A stretch of DNA of 64,000 nt from Scytonema millei VB511283 (GTDB taxonomy: Bacteria; Cyanobacteriota; Cyanobacteriia; Cyanobacteriales; Chroococcidiopsidaceae), in the NCBI RefSeq assembly GCF_000817735.3, contig NZ_JTJC03000017.1:391349-455348 (forward strand), written 5' to 3'. How positions within the stretch are numbered: position 1 is the first letter of the stretch; each line of letters starts with the position of its first letter. This document shows positions 46,154-57,671 of the stretch, in pieces. The translations under genes and the position numbers were made by a program. The notes under the pieces were generated by a model that saw only the letters and a program-made list of their open reading frames with translations, made no database searches and was not told where the DNA came from.

Positions 46154-46792
46154 TTATTCTGCTGCTGCGTCAGATTCTGATGCTGATTCCGTTTCTGCCT
46201 CTGCTTCCAACTCTTCTACCGCAGCTGCGGTTGTCTTCTGCGGTGACAAAATAGTCACAACTGCTTGTTCTGTGTCGCCTAAAACTGTTACCCCTGACGG
46301 TAAAACTAGTTCGCGAATGTACAAGCTATCACCTACGTGCAGGTTAGAGATATCAATCTCGATCGCCTCTGGAATACTATCGGGATTGCAACGAATCTGC
46401 AAGCTTGTTGCCAGCGTATCGACAATTCCGCTTTCTTGCTTTACGCCTACCGCATCGCCAACAAAATGTAACGGGACTTCTACATCCACAGAATCTTGCG
46501 CTGCAACGGCAAAGAAGCTGATGTGGTAGAGATTTCCCTTATAGGGATGAGATTGTACTTCCCGTACCAGAGTTTTACCACGCCAAGGAATATCGGAGAC
46601 GTTTAGATCGATGATGGTGTTGTTGACAGAAGCCTTTTTCAGCATTGTTTCTGCTGTTTTAGCATTCATGACTAGAGAAATTGCTTCCGCACCTTTATGT
46701 CCGTAAAGGTTTGCCGGAATCATGCCACCGCGACGTAAAGCATTGGGTTGACTTCCCTCTGGGCGTTTTTGACACTCAACTGTAAGTTCCAT
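46154..46792 (-). CDS. rplY: Ribosomal protein bL25 (Ctc type)
   Basis: A 212-residue 5S rRNA-binding protein of the large subunit. The N-terminal L25 domain ([30 protein letters not shown]) and C-terminal TL5/Ctc domain ([21 protein letters not shown]) are both present, as in general-stress Ctc proteins. The acidic tail [20 protein letters not shown] is typical. The terminator downstream and a repeat-bearing spacer upstream suggest its own transcript, or one shared with purA. Confidence 0.95.
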   Translation of the reverse strand: MELTVECQKRPEGSQPNALRRGGMIPANLYGHKGAEAISLVMNAKTAETMLKKASVNNTIIDLNVSDIPWRGKTLVREVQSHPYKGNLYHISFFAVAAQDSVDVEVPLHFVGDAVGVKQESGIVDTLATSLQIRCNPDSIPEAIEIDISNLHVGDSLYIRELVLPSGVTVLGDTEQAVVTILSPQKTTAAAVEELEAEAETESASESDAAAE

Positions 46793-46833
46793 CTTTGTTG
46801 TTAATTGTTAGTTGTTAGTTGTTGGTTGCTAAT

Positions 46834-46861
46834 GTAGGGGCGTACATCTGTACGCCCCTAC
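46834..46861. repeat. 28 bp perfect palindrome (GTAGGGGCGTACA arms)
   Basis: Same design as the palindrome at 15796, with one base pair changed on both arms so pairing is kept, and TC instead of GA in the centre. Confidence 0.8.
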
Positions 46862-46878
46862 AACTGAAGATTCGCTAC

Positions 46879-48231
<1,353 letters not shown>

Positions 48232-48361
48232 TTAGAGTTGACACAATCTACAACTATAAGCGCAGATTGTATCTGGTGTCAAGCTCTAAAGAAGTGTGGG
48301 AGGTGTCACTAGAAGAATTTTCTCGTGCGCTCTACCCCATCTTCCCCGACTCCCGACTCCC

Positions 48362-48428
48362 GTACGGGCGGGTTTATCCGCTCAATTCTGGGGTGTTTCA
48401 GGGATCTCCTGTCAAAACCCGCCCCTAC
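48362..48428. repeat. 67 bp palindromic element (copy 5)
   Basis: Begins GTACGGGCGGGTTTAT and ends AAACCCGCCCCTAC, between purA and the end of murA. Neighbouring sequence holds CTCCCGA-type heptamers. Confidence 0.85.
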
Positions 48429-48452
48429 GACTCCCGACTCCCTGCTCCCTAT

Positions 48453-49832
48453 TCACTGATAACTGTTCACTGTAGAATTGCTAACCCCTAGTTGACGATC
48501 GGGAGAAACGATCGCACCTGTTACTCTTTGTAATCTCGCTCCCAAGGAGAGTAATTTGACTTCTAGTTTCTCGTAACCGCGATCGAGATGGTGCAGTCCT
48601 TGAATTGTTGTCTTACCTTTTGCTGCTAGTCCTGCTAGTACCAAAGCGGCTGAAGCGCGTAGATCGCTAGCGACGACTGGCGCACCAGATAGTAGCGGTA
48701 CTCCCCGCACGACAGCAATATTGCCCTCAACGCGAATATCTGCCCCCATGCGATTGAGTTCGGCGACGTGGCGCAGGCGGTTTTCAAATACAGTTTCGGT
48801 AATGACGCTATCGCCCTCGCTCAAACTCAGCAAAGCCATGAATTGCGCTTGCATGTCTGTGGGAAAACCAGGGTAAGGCAGAGTTTTAATGTCTGTTCCC
48901 CGCAATCCTTCGCCAGGAACAACACGAAGGCAGTCAGGTGCATCCGCAACAATCTGCACTCCAATTTCTTGTAATTTGACGATCGCCGGGGTGAGATGAT
49001 CGGGAATGACTGGCGCTAATGAGATCTCGGAGTTGGTGATGGCTCCCGCTACCAAAAAAGTTGCGGCTTCTACGCGATCGGGAATAATTGCATAATCTGT
49101 TGAATGCAAACGAGGAACGCCCAAGATCGTAATTGCCGTAGTTCCAGCTCCCCGAATGCGCGCTCCCATAGAGTTACAGAAATTAGCTAGATCGACAACT
49201 TCTGGTTCTTGAGCAGCGTTTTCAATGACTGTTTCTCCTTCAGCTAATGTCGCCGCCATCATCAAGGTTTCTGTTGCACCGACACTGGGATAGTCTAAAT
49301 AGATTTTGGCTCCTTTCAATCTCCGGCTACTACCAGCGACGTAGGCATTGACCATGCCATGCTCGATCTGGACATCTGCCCCCATTGCCTGTAAGCCTCG
49401 GACATGCAAATCGACCGGTCTAGCTCCAATCGTACATCCACCAGGTAAGGGGACTTGAGCATATCCCTGACGAGCTAGTAACGGACCAATTGTAAAGAAA
49501 CTTGCCCGTAGTTGACTGACAATTTCGTATGGAGCTTGAGACGTGCTGAGATCGCTAGCATCAATATCTAATACATCACCGTGTTGAGAGATTTTTACTC
49601 CCAGCGATGATAATAACTGACCCATGCGCGCCACATCCACGAGTGATGGTACGTTACGGATACGACAGTCTTGAGGACAGAGCAAAGCACCAGCGATGAT
49701 GACAAGGGCAGAATTCTTTGCTCCGCTGATTTTGACCTGACCTGCCAAAGGATGCCCGCCCCAAATTTCCAGTACGGCTGGATCGACTTCTGGTGAGGGC
49801 TGCGGTCTAATTGAGTTATGGATAGTAGTAAT
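48453..49832 (-). CDS. murA: UDP-N-acetylglucosamine 1-carboxyvinyltransferase, probable ATT start
   Basis: Catalyses the first committed step of peptidoglycan synthesis. Motifs include [27 protein letters not shown], the active-site cysteine loop [15 protein letters not shown] and [13 protein letters not shown]. The conserved first strand of the fold, [10 protein letters not shown], lies upstream of the first ATG/GTG/TTG-type codon in frame (a TTG at 49748). No ATG, GTG or TTG precedes it before an in-frame stop. An ATT at 49832 has a perfect GGAGG eight bases upstream and would give [11 protein letters not shown] before the conserved block. I therefore start there. The C-terminus NSYQ-stop is supplied by a heptamer repeat. 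Confidence 0.88.
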   Translation of the reverse strand: MTTIHNSIRPQPSPEVDPAVLEIWGGHPLAGQVKISGAKNSALVIIAGALLCPQDCRIRNVPSLVDVARMGQLLSSLGVKISQHGDVLDIDASDLSTSQAPYEIVSQLRASFFTIGPLLARQGYAQVPLPGGCTIGARPVDLHVRGLQAMGADVQIEHGMVNAYVAGSSRRLKGAKIYLDYPSVGATETLMMAATLAEGETVIENAAQEPEVVDLANFCNSMGARIRGAGTTAITILGVPRLHSTDYAIIPDRVEAATFLVAGAITNSEISLAPVIPDHLTPAIVKLQEIGVQIVADAPDCLRVVPGEGLRGTDIKTLPYPGFPTDMQAQFMALLSLSEGDSVITETVFENRLRHVAELNRMGADIRVEGNIAVVRGVPLLSGAPVVASDLRASAALVLAGLAAKGKTTIQGLHHLDRGYEKLEVKLLSLGARLQRVTGAIVSPDRQLGVSNSTVNSYQ

Positions 49833-49839
49833 GGCTCTG

Positions 49840-49845
49840 TCCTCC
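49840..49845 (-). promoter_or_regulatory. Ribosome-binding site deciding the murA start
   Basis: GGAGG on the minus strand, eight bases before the ATT codon. No comparable site lies before the internal TTG. Confidence 0.65.
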
Positions 49846-50109
49846 GAATCTAGTTAATCCGTACCCGAGTTGGCAAAAATTTGGTTTAGATTCTACATTG
49901 AGATGGTAAAAGTTTAAACTGTGAATTTTCTTATCTCTGCTACAAATATCTGGCTCGATCTCGGTATTTCTACAGTTGTTGCCCTCTAAAGTTTTTGCTT
50001 TACTCAAAAAATTTTAGATTTGGTCATTAGTTACTTGTGAGTGGCTGGTAGCTTAACTCTTTTCTAGCCACCAGCCACTAGTCGCTAACAACTGATAACT
50101 GAAAAAACC
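49846..50109. other. Spacer upstream of murA and tRNA-Leu
   Basis: No supported gene. The murA-proximal part is unique AT-rich sequence; the part near 50035-50100 holds GTGGCTG/CCACCAG-type units and one AACTGATAACTG stretch. Confidence 0.5.
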
Positions 50110-50138
50110 TTGACAAACAGAAATATTTAAGTCATGAT
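50110..50138 (+). promoter_or_regulatory. Promoter of tRNA-Leu
   Basis: TTGACA is followed after 17 bases by CATGAT. The implied transcript start lies about 25 bases before the tRNA. Confidence 0.5.
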
Positions 50139-50169
50139 GAGAAATTGCGCCCACTGAAGTTGAGGGCAA

Positions 50170-50251
50170 GCGGAACTGGCGGAATTGGCAGACGCGCATG
50201 ATTCAGGTTCATGTGCCGAAAGGCTTCCGGGTTCAAGTCCCGGGTTCCGCA
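50170..50251 (+). tRNA. tRNA-Leu (CAG)
   Basis: Acceptor GCGGAAC/GTTCCGC, anticodon stem CATGA/TCATG with loop TTCAGGT (anticodon CAG), a class II variable arm (TGCCGAAAGGCTT) and T-arm CCGGGTTCAAGTCCCGG. CCA is not encoded. Confidence 0.95.
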
Positions 50252-50381
50252 TCAACTTGAAGTTTTGGTTACCAGCAACGAGCTATTAGCCTTACATGTT
50301 TAGTCTTATATGTCCTGTGAATCTAGTTGGCAGTTAATTACTACCACGATAGCTCTGAATCGTCAATAGTAGATTTTATAG

Positions 50382-51161
50382 ATGATAACGAGTTTGCAAA
50401 ATCCTCTGGTTAAGCAGATGCGAAAGCTACACTCTGCCAAACAGCGATCGCAACAGGGTGTTTTTCTCTTGGAAGGAACCCATTTGTTAGAGGAGGCTTA
50501 TGCAGCGCAATATCCCGTGGAATGCGTCTGTTGTACTTCCCAATGGCAGGAGAACCATCAACAGCTTTGGCAGCAGCTGCATCGCTCAGGATCGCGGGTA
50601 GAAATTGTCACTCCAGAGGTTTTGCAGGCGATCGCAACTACAATCAATCCTGACGGAGTTGTAGCGACGGCAACCAGGCAGCAAGGACGAGAAGTACCCC
50701 ATATAGGCATCAGTTTAGCTTTGGAGACGCTGCAAGACCCTGGGAACTTAGGGACGATAATTCGCACGGCGGCGGCGGCTGGTGCGTCGGGGCTGTGGTT
50801 GAGCGCAGATAGTGTAGATTTAGACAATCCCAAGGTGTTACGAGCTTCCGCTGGGCAGTGGTTTCGATTGCCGATGGTCGTAAGTCAAGATCTGCGGCAA
50901 ACTATACTCCAGTGTCAAGCGGCGGGAATGCAAGCGATCGCGACTTTGCCTACCGCAAAGATGACATATTGGGAAGTAGACTGGCGGGTGCCAAGTCTAA
51001 TTTTGTTAGGGAATGAAGGAGCAGGTTTATCAGCAGATTTAGCGGCAATGACAGATCTACAAGTGCAAATTCCCCTCTGTGCGGGGGTAGAGTCGTTGAA
51101 TGTAGGAATTGCAGCGGCGCTGTTGTTGTACGAGGCACGACGACAGCTAAACTCTATTTGA
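50382..51161 (+). CDS. TrmH/SpoU-family RNA 2'-O-methyltransferase
   Basis: A 259-residue SPOUT methyltransferase for rRNA or tRNA. The N-terminal substrate-binding part (ITSLQNPLVKQMRKLHSAKQR, GVFLLEGTHLLEEA) precedes the knot domain with LQDPGNLGTIIRTAAAAGASG, LLGNEGAGLS and the C-terminal SAM loop VESLNVGIAAALLLYEARRQ. The nucleotide modified cannot be told from sequence. The gene ends four bases from the end of the convergent repeat protein gene. Confidence 0.9.
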   Translation: MITSLQNPLVKQMRKLHSAKQRSQQGVFLLEGTHLLEEAYAAQYPVECVCCTSQWQENHQQLWQQLHRSGSRVEIVTPEVLQAIATTINPDGVVATATRQQGREVPHIGISLALETLQDPGNLGTIIRTAAAAGASGLWLSADSVDLDNPKVLRASAGQWFRLPMVVSQDLRQTILQCQAAGMQAIATLPTAKMTYWEVDWRVPSLILLGNEGAGLSADLAAMTDLQVQIPLCAGVESLNVGIAAALLLYEARRQLNSI

Positions 51162-51165
51162 AACT

Positions 51166-52365
51166 CTATTTGACAAAACAATTGCAGCCAGTACCAAACG
51201 GATCGGCACGGACGATGACTTCTGTACCGTTAGCTAGCCAAGCAATAAAAGTTACCTGACCGAAATCGTTGATTCCATCTGTAGATAGAGCAACACTTTG
51301 TACCATATAACCGAACAAAGAATCGCCACTGGCAATAACTTTATGTTTGACAGGATCGGGACCGATAAAAATTCCTTCACCACCTGTATCTAGTTGAGCA
51401 AAAAATGCAACTGTACCGCGATCGTTGATGGCAGGGGGTACGGCGGCAAAATTAAAATTGCTTCCACTGCTAAAGCTGCTGTAGGCTCCGTTAGTATCGG
51501 CAACAGTAGTTATTTTAGTGCCGTTATTCTTCAAGATTGCTGCCTTAGCAGGATTAAACTCAGCCGTGTATTCGCTTGTCGGTGTTACTTCCAAAGCAAC
51601 ATATGCAACTGTTCCTCGGTTATTGAGCGAGGGAGAGAAAGCGCCGCTCTTTGGAGCCATGACGTACAGAGGATAAGTAGTGCTAGTTAAAGTTTTAGTT
51701 ATTGTGCCTTTGTGGGCGAGAATATTAAACTCATAACCATTTTGAGATCTATAAGCTACCGTACCGCGATCGTTGATATTGGCTGAATCGACAGTGGACA
51801 ATCTAGCATCGTTAGCTTCAGCAATCAGCCTACCATCACTACTCAATACGCCTATACCACGCATATTTTGAGCGACATAAGCAATAGTGCCTCTGTTATT
51901 GAGTGCCAGAGATACAATGCGATCGTAAGAAGGATAGCCACTTTCAGGCGATGGCTTGTAAGCAGGAACCTGAGTTACCTTACCATTGGTACTAGTAAAA
52001 ATCGTTTCCGTGGGATATTCTGCGGTGGTTGCTCCCCGTGCTGGCGTAGCAACAAAAGCAACGGTTCCACTATCGTTAATCGCGATGGGACTACCGATAC
52101 TTTCATATAAAACAACGTTTTCGGCAATCGTTGTTATTATCTTGCCCGTACTGGTATATGCTCCTAATGCTCCGTCCGTATTGGCGCTAAAGGCAACGGT
52201 TCCGGCGTTGTTGATAACAGGCAATCCAAAGCTGTTAAAAGAACCGCTTGTATCAGCCATCTTTTGGTAAGCGTACTTGGAGGATTTGACCGCAATCGCT
52301 CCATTATCGATTAAGCTCAAACTCAGACCAATAGCTGCTGCTGCAATACAACTTTTTAACTTCAT
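51166..52365 (-). CDS. Exported NxxGxxAF-repeat protein
   Basis: A 399-residue protein with an N-terminal signal (SCIAAAAIGLSLSLIDNGAIA). It has seven or more repeats of the type I/L-N-x-x-G-T-V-A-F/Y, for example INNAGTVAFSA, INDSGTVAFVA, LNNRGTIAYVA, INDRGTVAYRS, LNNRGTVAYVA, INDRGTVAFFA and INDFGQVTFIA. Spacing of about 45-60 residues fits a beta-propeller-like fold of about seven blades. Such proteins are found secreted in cyanobacteria and myxobacteria without known function. It ends CNCFVK with two cysteines. Confidence 0.8.
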   Translation of the reverse strand: MKLKSCIAAAAIGLSLSLIDNGAIAVKSSKYAYQKMADTSGSFNSFGLPVINNAGTVAFSANTDGALGAYTSTGKIITTIAENVVLYESIGSPIAINDSGTVAFVATPARGATTAEYPTETIFTSTNGKVTQVPAYKPSPESGYPSYDRIVSLALNNRGTIAYVAQNMRGIGVLSSDGRLIAEANDARLSTVDSANINDRGTVAYRSQNGYEFNILAHKGTITKTLTSTTYPLYVMAPKSGAFSPSLNNRGTVAYVALEVTPTSEYTAEFNPAKAAILKNNGTKITTVADTNGAYSSFSSGSNFNFAAVPPAINDRGTVAFFAQLDTGGEGIFIGPDPVKHKVIASGDSLFGYMVQSVALSTDGINDFGQVTFIAWLANGTEVIVRADPFGTGCNCFVK

Positions 52366-52586
52366 AACTATCTAGCGCTGAAAAAGAAGACAAAACTCAC
52401 GAAATTTCATCGCTGTCAACCATCAACTGTCAACCTTTTGAAATTTCAGCTATTTTGTTAAAACTCAGCTAGAGCGCGATCGTCAATAAATCCTAAACGA
52501 AATCCCACAACTCCATATAAAAATTTACAGTAGAAGAAATATAAAAGATGCTATATTAATGGATTGTGTCGAATCAGAGCTAGTTC

Positions 52587-52784
52587 ATGCCTAAACTGAA
52601 AACTCGCAAAGCAGCGGCAAAGCGGTTCCGTGCCACAGGCACTGGTAAAATCGTGCGTCGTAAAGCTTTCAAAAATCACATTTTAGAAAAGAAAACGACT
52701 GCTAGAAAGAACCGTCTCTCTAAAGCAGCACTCGTACACGAACGCGACGAGCAAAACGTTCGGATGATGCTCCCTTATTTGTAA
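52587..52784 (+). CDS. rpmI: Ribosomal protein bL35
   Basis: A 65-residue basic protein of the large subunit ([34 protein letters not shown]). It is followed after 20 bases by rplT. The usual upstream partner infC is absent here; the neighbour is the convergent-strand repeat protein gene, so the pair has its own promoter in the 220-base spacer. Confidence 0.97.
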   Translation: MPKLKTRKAAAKRFRATGTGKIVRRKAFKNHILEKKTTARKNRLSKAALVHERDEQNVRMMLPYL

Positions 52785-52804
52785 GTTACGAAGGAATTCT
52801 ATTC

Positions 52805-53158
52805 ATGACCAGGGTAAAACGCGGTAACGTTGCCCGCAAACGCCGCAAAAAAATTCTCAAACTCGCGAAAGGATTTCGCGGTTCTCACTCGACTCTGTTC
52901 CGCACGGCAAATCAGCAAGTGATGAAAGCATTGCGGAGTGCCTACCGCGATCGCCGCAAGCGCAAGCGTGATTTTCGCCGCCTGTGGATCGTGCGGATCA
53001 ACGCAGCTGCAAGACAGCATGGTATGAGCTACAGTCAACTGATGGGGAATCTCAAGAAAGCTGAGATTCAAATTAACCGTAAAATGTTGGCACAATTGGC
53101 AGTTCTCGATCCAGCTAGCTTTGCTAAAGTTGCAGAACTCGCTGGTCAAGCAAAATAA
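52805..53158 (+). CDS. rplT: Ribosomal protein bL20
   Basis: A 117-residue protein needed for assembly of the large subunit. The N-terminal [20 protein letters not shown] and the conserved globular part [20 protein letters not shown] are typical. AAGGA lies before the ATG. In other bacteria L20 represses its own operon by binding the leader; no leader pseudoknot could be confirmed here. Confidence 0.97.
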   Translation: MTRVKRGNVARKRRKKILKLAKGFRGSHSTLFRTANQQVMKALRSAYRDRRKRKRDFRRLWIVRINAAARQHGMSYSQLMGNLKKAEIQINRKMLAQLAVLDPASFAKVAELAGQAK

Positions 53159-53186
53159 AGGATGAAGGATGAAGGATGAAGGCAGA

Positions 53187-53993
53187 ATGAAGGTAAGTAG
53201 AAGCATGACGAACTGTTTGCACTTCTTTCTTCTACTCTTCCCTTTAACCTTTACCCTTTACCCTTTCATCTCTAAAAGCAACGCCGCCGAATTTAAAGAG
53301 ATTCGACAGCGGGGCTATCTTCTAGTAGCTGTGAAAGATAATTCCCCACCTCTGGGCTTTCGCGATCGACAAGGAAAGCTGCGAGGATTGGAAATCGAAC
53401 TTGCTCAAAAATTAGCAGCAGATTTACTCGGAAACCCAGCAGCAGTAAAATTTATTCCAGTTGCAAACCGCGATCGCCTCAATGCGGTAATAGAAGATAA
53501 AGTCGATTTAGCGATCGCCCAAGTCACAGCTACAGATTCGCGATCGCGTTTAGTTAGTTTCAGTCCGCCTTACTACATAGATGGTGCGGCAATAATTGCT
53601 AAAAAAGCAACAGCAGAAAGTCTCAACGATGTTGCTAAGAAAACAGTTGCCGTCCTCAAAGGTTCTTCCACAATTCCTACAGTCAAGTATTTATTACCGC
53701 AAGTACAGCTATTGGGAGTTGATTCCTATCAGCAGGCGCACGCATTGCTAGAATCTGGCATAGCAGCAGCCTTTACAGCCGATGCCAGCGTGTTGAGCGG
53801 TTGGGTGCGAGAATATCCTCAGTATGAGATTCTACCAACATTATTGTCAGCCGAACCGTTAGCTGTCGTCATGCCAAAAGGATTGCAATACGATAGCTTG
53901 CGACAACAAGTCAACGCCGCGATCGCCCGTTATACTACTGCGGGTTGGCTGCGACAACGGGCAGTATTTTGGGGCTTACCTGTAGTTAAATAG
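53187..53993 (+). CDS. Extracellular solute-binding protein (amino acid type, SBP_bac_3)
   Basis: About 268 residues with a signal peptide ([22 protein letters not shown]). The mature part starts [43 protein letters not shown], the binding-protein type used for polar amino acids. Permease and ATPase genes are not adjacent. The start is uncertain: three in-frame ATGs lie close together, and the first is inside GGATGAA repeats, so I used the second. It overlaps the convergent TRAP-type gene by eight bases. Confidence 0.8.
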   Translation: MKVSRSMTNCLHFFLLLFPLTFTLYPFISKSNAAEFKEIRQRGYLLVAVKDNSPPLGFRDRQGKLRGLEIELAQKLAADLLGNPAAVKFIPVANRDRLNAVIEDKVDLAIAQVTATDSRSRLVSFSPPYYIDGAAIIAKKATAESLNDVAKKTVAVLKGSSTIPTVKYLLPQVQLLGVDSYQQAHALLESGIAAAFTADASVLSGWVREYPQYEILPTLLSAEPLAVVMPKGLQYDSLRQQVNAAIARYTTAGWLRQRAVFWGLPVVK

Positions 53994-55089
53994 ATGGAAA
54001 TGTAAAACTCGTAAAACTCAACTCATTGATCTCATTCCACCTATAAACTTGGGCGCGAAACGCATTCCACTGCTGGTAAATCTGTTTAAAAGTTGCATCT
54101 TTAGCAGCATTTTCAGATAATAAATCGGTGGTCGCCTTTTGTGCTGCTTGCATAATTTCCTTAGTATAAGGAGTTAGTCTTGTCCCGCCCTTCACGAGTC
54201 GGTCTAATGCTGCCCCATTTAAAGCATTGTATTGAGCCAAATTATCCATATTGGCATCTGTAGCAGCACTCTTGAGGATTTCTTGGTATTCCTTTGGCAG
54301 CTTATCCCAAGCAGCTCGATTGACCAATACTTCCCAGGTTGGTCCTGGTTCCCACCAACCCGGGTAGTAATAAAACTTTGCTGCCTTATTGAGACCTAAT
54401 TTTTCATCATCGTAAGGACCAACCCATTCTGCTGCATCGATCGCACCTCGGTCTAGTGCTAGATAAATCTCGCCGCCAGGTAACACCTGCACGTTCACGC
54501 CCAGGCGCGACATCACCTGACCCCCCAAGCCAGGAATTCTCATCTTTAAACCGTTCAAGTCGGCAACTGATTTAATTTCTCGCTTGAACCAGCCACCCAT
54601 TTGCGCCCCAGAGTTACCAGCCGGAAAATTAATCACGTTGAAATCAGCATAAAGCTTTTGCATTGCCTCCAAACCACCACCGTGATACAGCCAAGCATTC
54701 TGCTGCTGGGCAGTTAATCCAAACGGTACGGATGTGGCAAAGGCAAGGGCGGGATTTTTCCCAATGTAATAATAACTAGCGGTGTGACCGCATTCCACCG
54801 TTCCTGCTTGAACTGCATCCAGAACTTGCAATCCTGGGACTAATTCTCCTGCTACAAATGGCGTAATGATAAACCGCCCATTTGACATTTCCTGCACGCG
54901 CTTGCTGAAGGTTTCCGCACCACCGAAAATCCCCAAAGCTTTAGGCCAACTTGTAGCCATGCGCCATCGTACCTTCGGTAAAGCACCTGCTTGCTGGGCG
55001 TTATTGGTTTGCACGCGGACGCAAGCACCTAAAGCTGTGGTGGTAGCAGCAGCCGTAGTCGTTTTGGCAATAAATCGTCGCCGTTTCAT
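53986..55089 (-). CDS. TRAP-type solute-binding protein (DctP family)
   Basis: A 367-residue periplasmic binding protein. The N-terminus has a twin-arginine-like [10 protein letters not shown] and a possible lipobox LGAC, so it may be exported folded and lipid-anchored. Family features are [57 protein letters not shown] and [21 protein letters not shown]. The arginine in KMRIPG normally contacts the substrate carboxylate, which suggests an alpha-keto acid or similar ligand. The DctQ and DctM membrane partners are not in the window. Confidence 0.9.
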   Translation of the reverse strand: MKRRRFIAKTTTAAATTTALGACVRVQTNNAQQAGALPKVRWRMATSWPKALGIFGGAETFSKRVQEMSNGRFIITPFVAGELVPGLQVLDAVQAGTVECGHTASYYYIGKNPALAFATSVPFGLTAQQQNAWLYHGGGLEAMQKLYADFNVINFPAGNSGAQMGGWFKREIKSVADLNGLKMRIPGLGGQVMSRLGVNVQVLPGGEIYLALDRGAIDAAEWVGPYDDEKLGLNKAAKFYYYPGWWEPGPTWEVLVNRAAWDKLPKEYQEILKSAATDANMDNLAQYNALNGAALDRLVKGGTRLTPYTKEIMQAAQKATTDLLSENAAKDATFKQIYQQWNAFRAQVYRWNEINELSFTSFTFPSI

Positions 55090-55240
55090 TGTTGATCTAA
55101 AAATTGTTGCTCTAAAAATTGAGAATTCGTCATGGTGCTGTTGGTTTTGTCACCGATCGCACATTTGACTTAAAAGCATGACGATCGTACCACGCCAGCT
55201 CGTTATCTCTGTGGTGCGATCGCGTTTATTAATTTAGAAA

Positions 55241-55327
55241 CGGAGAGGAGAGGATTCGAACCTCCGTTGGGTTTGACCCCAAAACTGATTTCGAGTCAGC
55301 CGCATTCAACCACTCTGCCACCTCTCC
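55241..55327 (-). tRNA. tRNA-Ser (CGA)
   Basis: On the minus strand: acceptor GGAGAGG/CCTCTCC, anticodon loop CTCGAAA (anticodon CGA), class II long variable arm (TTGGGGTCAAACCCAA), and T-arm GGAGGTTCGAATCCTCT. CCA is not encoded. Confidence 0.95.
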
Positions 55328-55368
55328 ACAGGAGATAGTCTTGCTTTATTTTAGACAAGAATACTATT

Positions 55369-57654
55369 CTACAGTGCAGATGCCTTGTCTTCAACTGTTT
55401 CTACTGCAATCTCAAACTTACCTTTGGCTGTCCACTGTACTGCACCGTCTTTTCCGGTCAAGAATACTTTAGTTTTGCCTTGTTGCAATTCAGCCATCGT
55501 CTTCGGATCGAGTTTACCACTAGCGGCGATCGCTACTTCCGGCTTCACTGCTGCAATCAAACTAGAATCTAGTTTCTCTCCCGACCATACCAATACCTGA
55601 GCATGTGGCAATCTCTCATTCGTTTTCTCGATCTCTCTTTCCCCTAAAATTAGCCAAGTCCGATCTTGGATTTGCATCTGTAGAATCTGTTGTTGGGCAT
55701 CGAGTCGCTTAATTAATGTCGAACCTGTAGATATTTCTCGATCTGGAAGCAACTGCTGGCAGTTTGTATCCGATAGTTTAGAGGTAATCGTTGTATTGCG
55801 ATCGCGACTAGAGCAATTATAAAAGTTTTTAACTGATAAATTTTGCAAAAGCAACGACCAATCGTTGAGGCTATTTATCGAATTAGGCTCTGCTGCTACT
55901 GCCCAATCAAGCTGATTAATTCCTTGTTGTTGTAAAAAAGGTAAAACTGTAAACCTAGAAGTAGTTTCATTTCCACTATTCAATAGTAAAACTTTACTAC
56001 GATCTTGTATTACTAAAACAGGTTCTTTTCCTGCTGCTAAAACTGTAACTCGGAATAAGCTCGCTTGAGTTTGCCAAACTGGAATGAATACCAAGCTAAT
56101 CATGATCGGCACTACAAACCACCATTTTTTCTGCCACCATTTTTGAATGCAAGTTAAGATAAATAACCCATATATTATTACGAGCTGTAACGGGGATATG
56201 ATTCCTACAGCGGTTGCGGCTCCTGGCAGTCCAGCAAAAAAATCGACGAGTTCCATGAGGTAATAAGCTGGATAATATAACAGCCAAGCTAAAGCACTAC
56301 CCATAGTTGGATGCATTAACGCTGCGATCGCACTGATGAAAGCTCCTAAGCTAATAATTGAAATTGGTATTGTCGTTATTATATTAACTAAAATACTATA
56401 AGGAGAAATTAAGCCAAAATTATATATTTGTAGCGGAATTGTCCAGATATACGCTGAAATTGGCACTGCGATTAAAGTTGCGATCGCAGGTGGCATCCAA
56501 TCTAGTTTTTTTATCAATGCTGGTACTGTTACTATTAATCCCAAAGTTGCTAAAAAGCTAAACTCAAAACCCAAATCCCAAATCCAAATTGGATTTATAG
56601 TTAATAACAAAGTAGCAGCGAATAGAATTAAGCCTAAAGGTTTAACTTTCCGTTCTAACGCTAGAGCAGTTAAAGCACCAATTCCCATAATAACTGCTCT
56701 CAATACGGATGGTTGTATACCTGTCATACCGAGAAAAATTAGTAGTGCCGATACTCCAATGATAAATTGAATTCGATTAGAAAAACGTTGAGCGATCGCT
56801 AAGACAACTCCTAAAATTAAAGATACTTGAAAACCAGATGCAGCCAAAGCATGAGCTAAACCAACTCGAATAAATGAGTCACTAACAGAAGATGGTAAGT
56901 CAACTACGCGGTTTCCTAAAACCATCGCACTCACTAAAACTCCTTCTGGTACGCCTAACAAGTGTACCTGAGAGCGAAGAATTTTTTGTCTGACTGCCCA
57001 CCATCCCCAATTGTTGGTATCCTGATTAATATCTGAGTTAATTAAACTAACTTCTTTTCCTTTCAAACCAGCAAAACTACCCTCTCTGGCTAGATAAGCT
57101 TGAAAATTAAATCCTCTTGGGTTATTTGCTGATTTAGGTTTATATAAAATTCCTGTGACAGTAATTCTTGACCCTTCATGCAATCCAGTTGCTTGTAATA
57201 AAGGTACAGTTGTATATAATTTACCAGTTACATCTTTACTAATATCGTTGTCAACATTTAAATAAAACGGTTCTAGCCAAAATTGCGATCGCTGGCTTCT
57301 CGTTAAACGTGGTGTACTAGTAATTGTTCCCTGAACAGTGACAACTTGTACTGGATTTTGGGCATTAGTAGCTATAACCTTGCTAATATCATTCTCACCA
57401 GGATATGGCGTTCTTATTTGAATATATATAGTTGCACTAAAACCAATTAAACCAGCTAATAACCATATTTGCGGCTTGACTTGCCAAAAGTTATTCGGAA
57501 GTTTATTTCTGTAAATACTTCTTCTACCAAAACTAGCTAATACTGCTACTATAATTCCTATAACCAGTAATCCACAGCCTCCCCATGCAATCGCTGTAGA
57601 CAATAAACCTAAAATGTAAGCAAGACAAAGTAGAACACCAGTAATCGGAGTCAT
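55369..57654 (-). CDS. comEC: ComEC/Rec2-family DNA uptake channel with degenerate C-terminal domain
   Basis: A 761-residue polytopic membrane protein that would carry single-stranded DNA into the cytoplasm during natural transformation. The N-terminal DUF4131/OB part (VQGTITSTPRL, SRITVTGILYKPKSANNPRGF) is followed by the competence channel with ALAASGFQVSLILGV, FLGMTGIQPSVLRAVIMG and LIVTVPALIKKLDWMPP. The C-terminal domain should be a metallo-beta-lactamase fold, but the usual LDVGQGD and HxHxDH residues are missing: one reads LAAGKEPVLVIQD and NSGNE instead. Nuclease activity in this domain is therefore doubtful. The start is ATG one codon after a TTG. Confidence 0.88.
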   Translation of the reverse strand: MTPITGVLLCLAYILGLLSTAIAWGGCGLLVIGIIVAVLASFGRRSIYRNKLPNNFWQVKPQIWLLAGLIGFSATIYIQIRTPYPGENDISKVIATNAQNPVQVVTVQGTITSTPRLTRSQRSQFWLEPFYLNVDNDISKDVTGKLYTTVPLLQATGLHEGSRITVTGILYKPKSANNPRGFNFQAYLAREGSFAGLKGKEVSLINSDINQDTNNWGWWAVRQKILRSQVHLLGVPEGVLVSAMVLGNRVVDLPSSVSDSFIRVGLAHALAASGFQVSLILGVVLAIAQRFSNRIQFIIGVSALLIFLGMTGIQPSVLRAVIMGIGALTALALERKVKPLGLILFAATLLLTINPIWIWDLGFEFSFLATLGLIVTVPALIKKLDWMPPAIATLIAVPISAYIWTIPLQIYNFGLISPYSILVNIITTIPISIISLGAFISAIAALMHPTMGSALAWLLYYPAYYLMELVDFFAGLPGAATAVGIISPLQLVIIYGLFILTCIQKWWQKKWWFVVPIMISLVFIPVWQTQASLFRVTVLAAGKEPVLVIQDRSKVLLLNSGNETTSRFTVLPFLQQQGINQLDWAVAAEPNSINSLNDWSLLLQNLSVKNFYNCSSRDRNTTITSKLSDTNCQQLLPDREISTGSTLIKRLDAQQQILQMQIQDRTWLILGEREIEKTNERLPHAQVLVWSGEKLDSSLIAAVKPEVAIAASGKLDPKTMAELQQGKTKVFLTGKDGAVQWTAKGKFEIAVETVEDKASAL

Positions 57655-57671
57655 CAAGAATGAATATTTAC

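Noticed and set aside
49816..50007. A 63-residue minus-strand frame upstream of murA
   Set aside because: It overlaps the murA ribosome-binding site and start in another frame and has no recognisable content.
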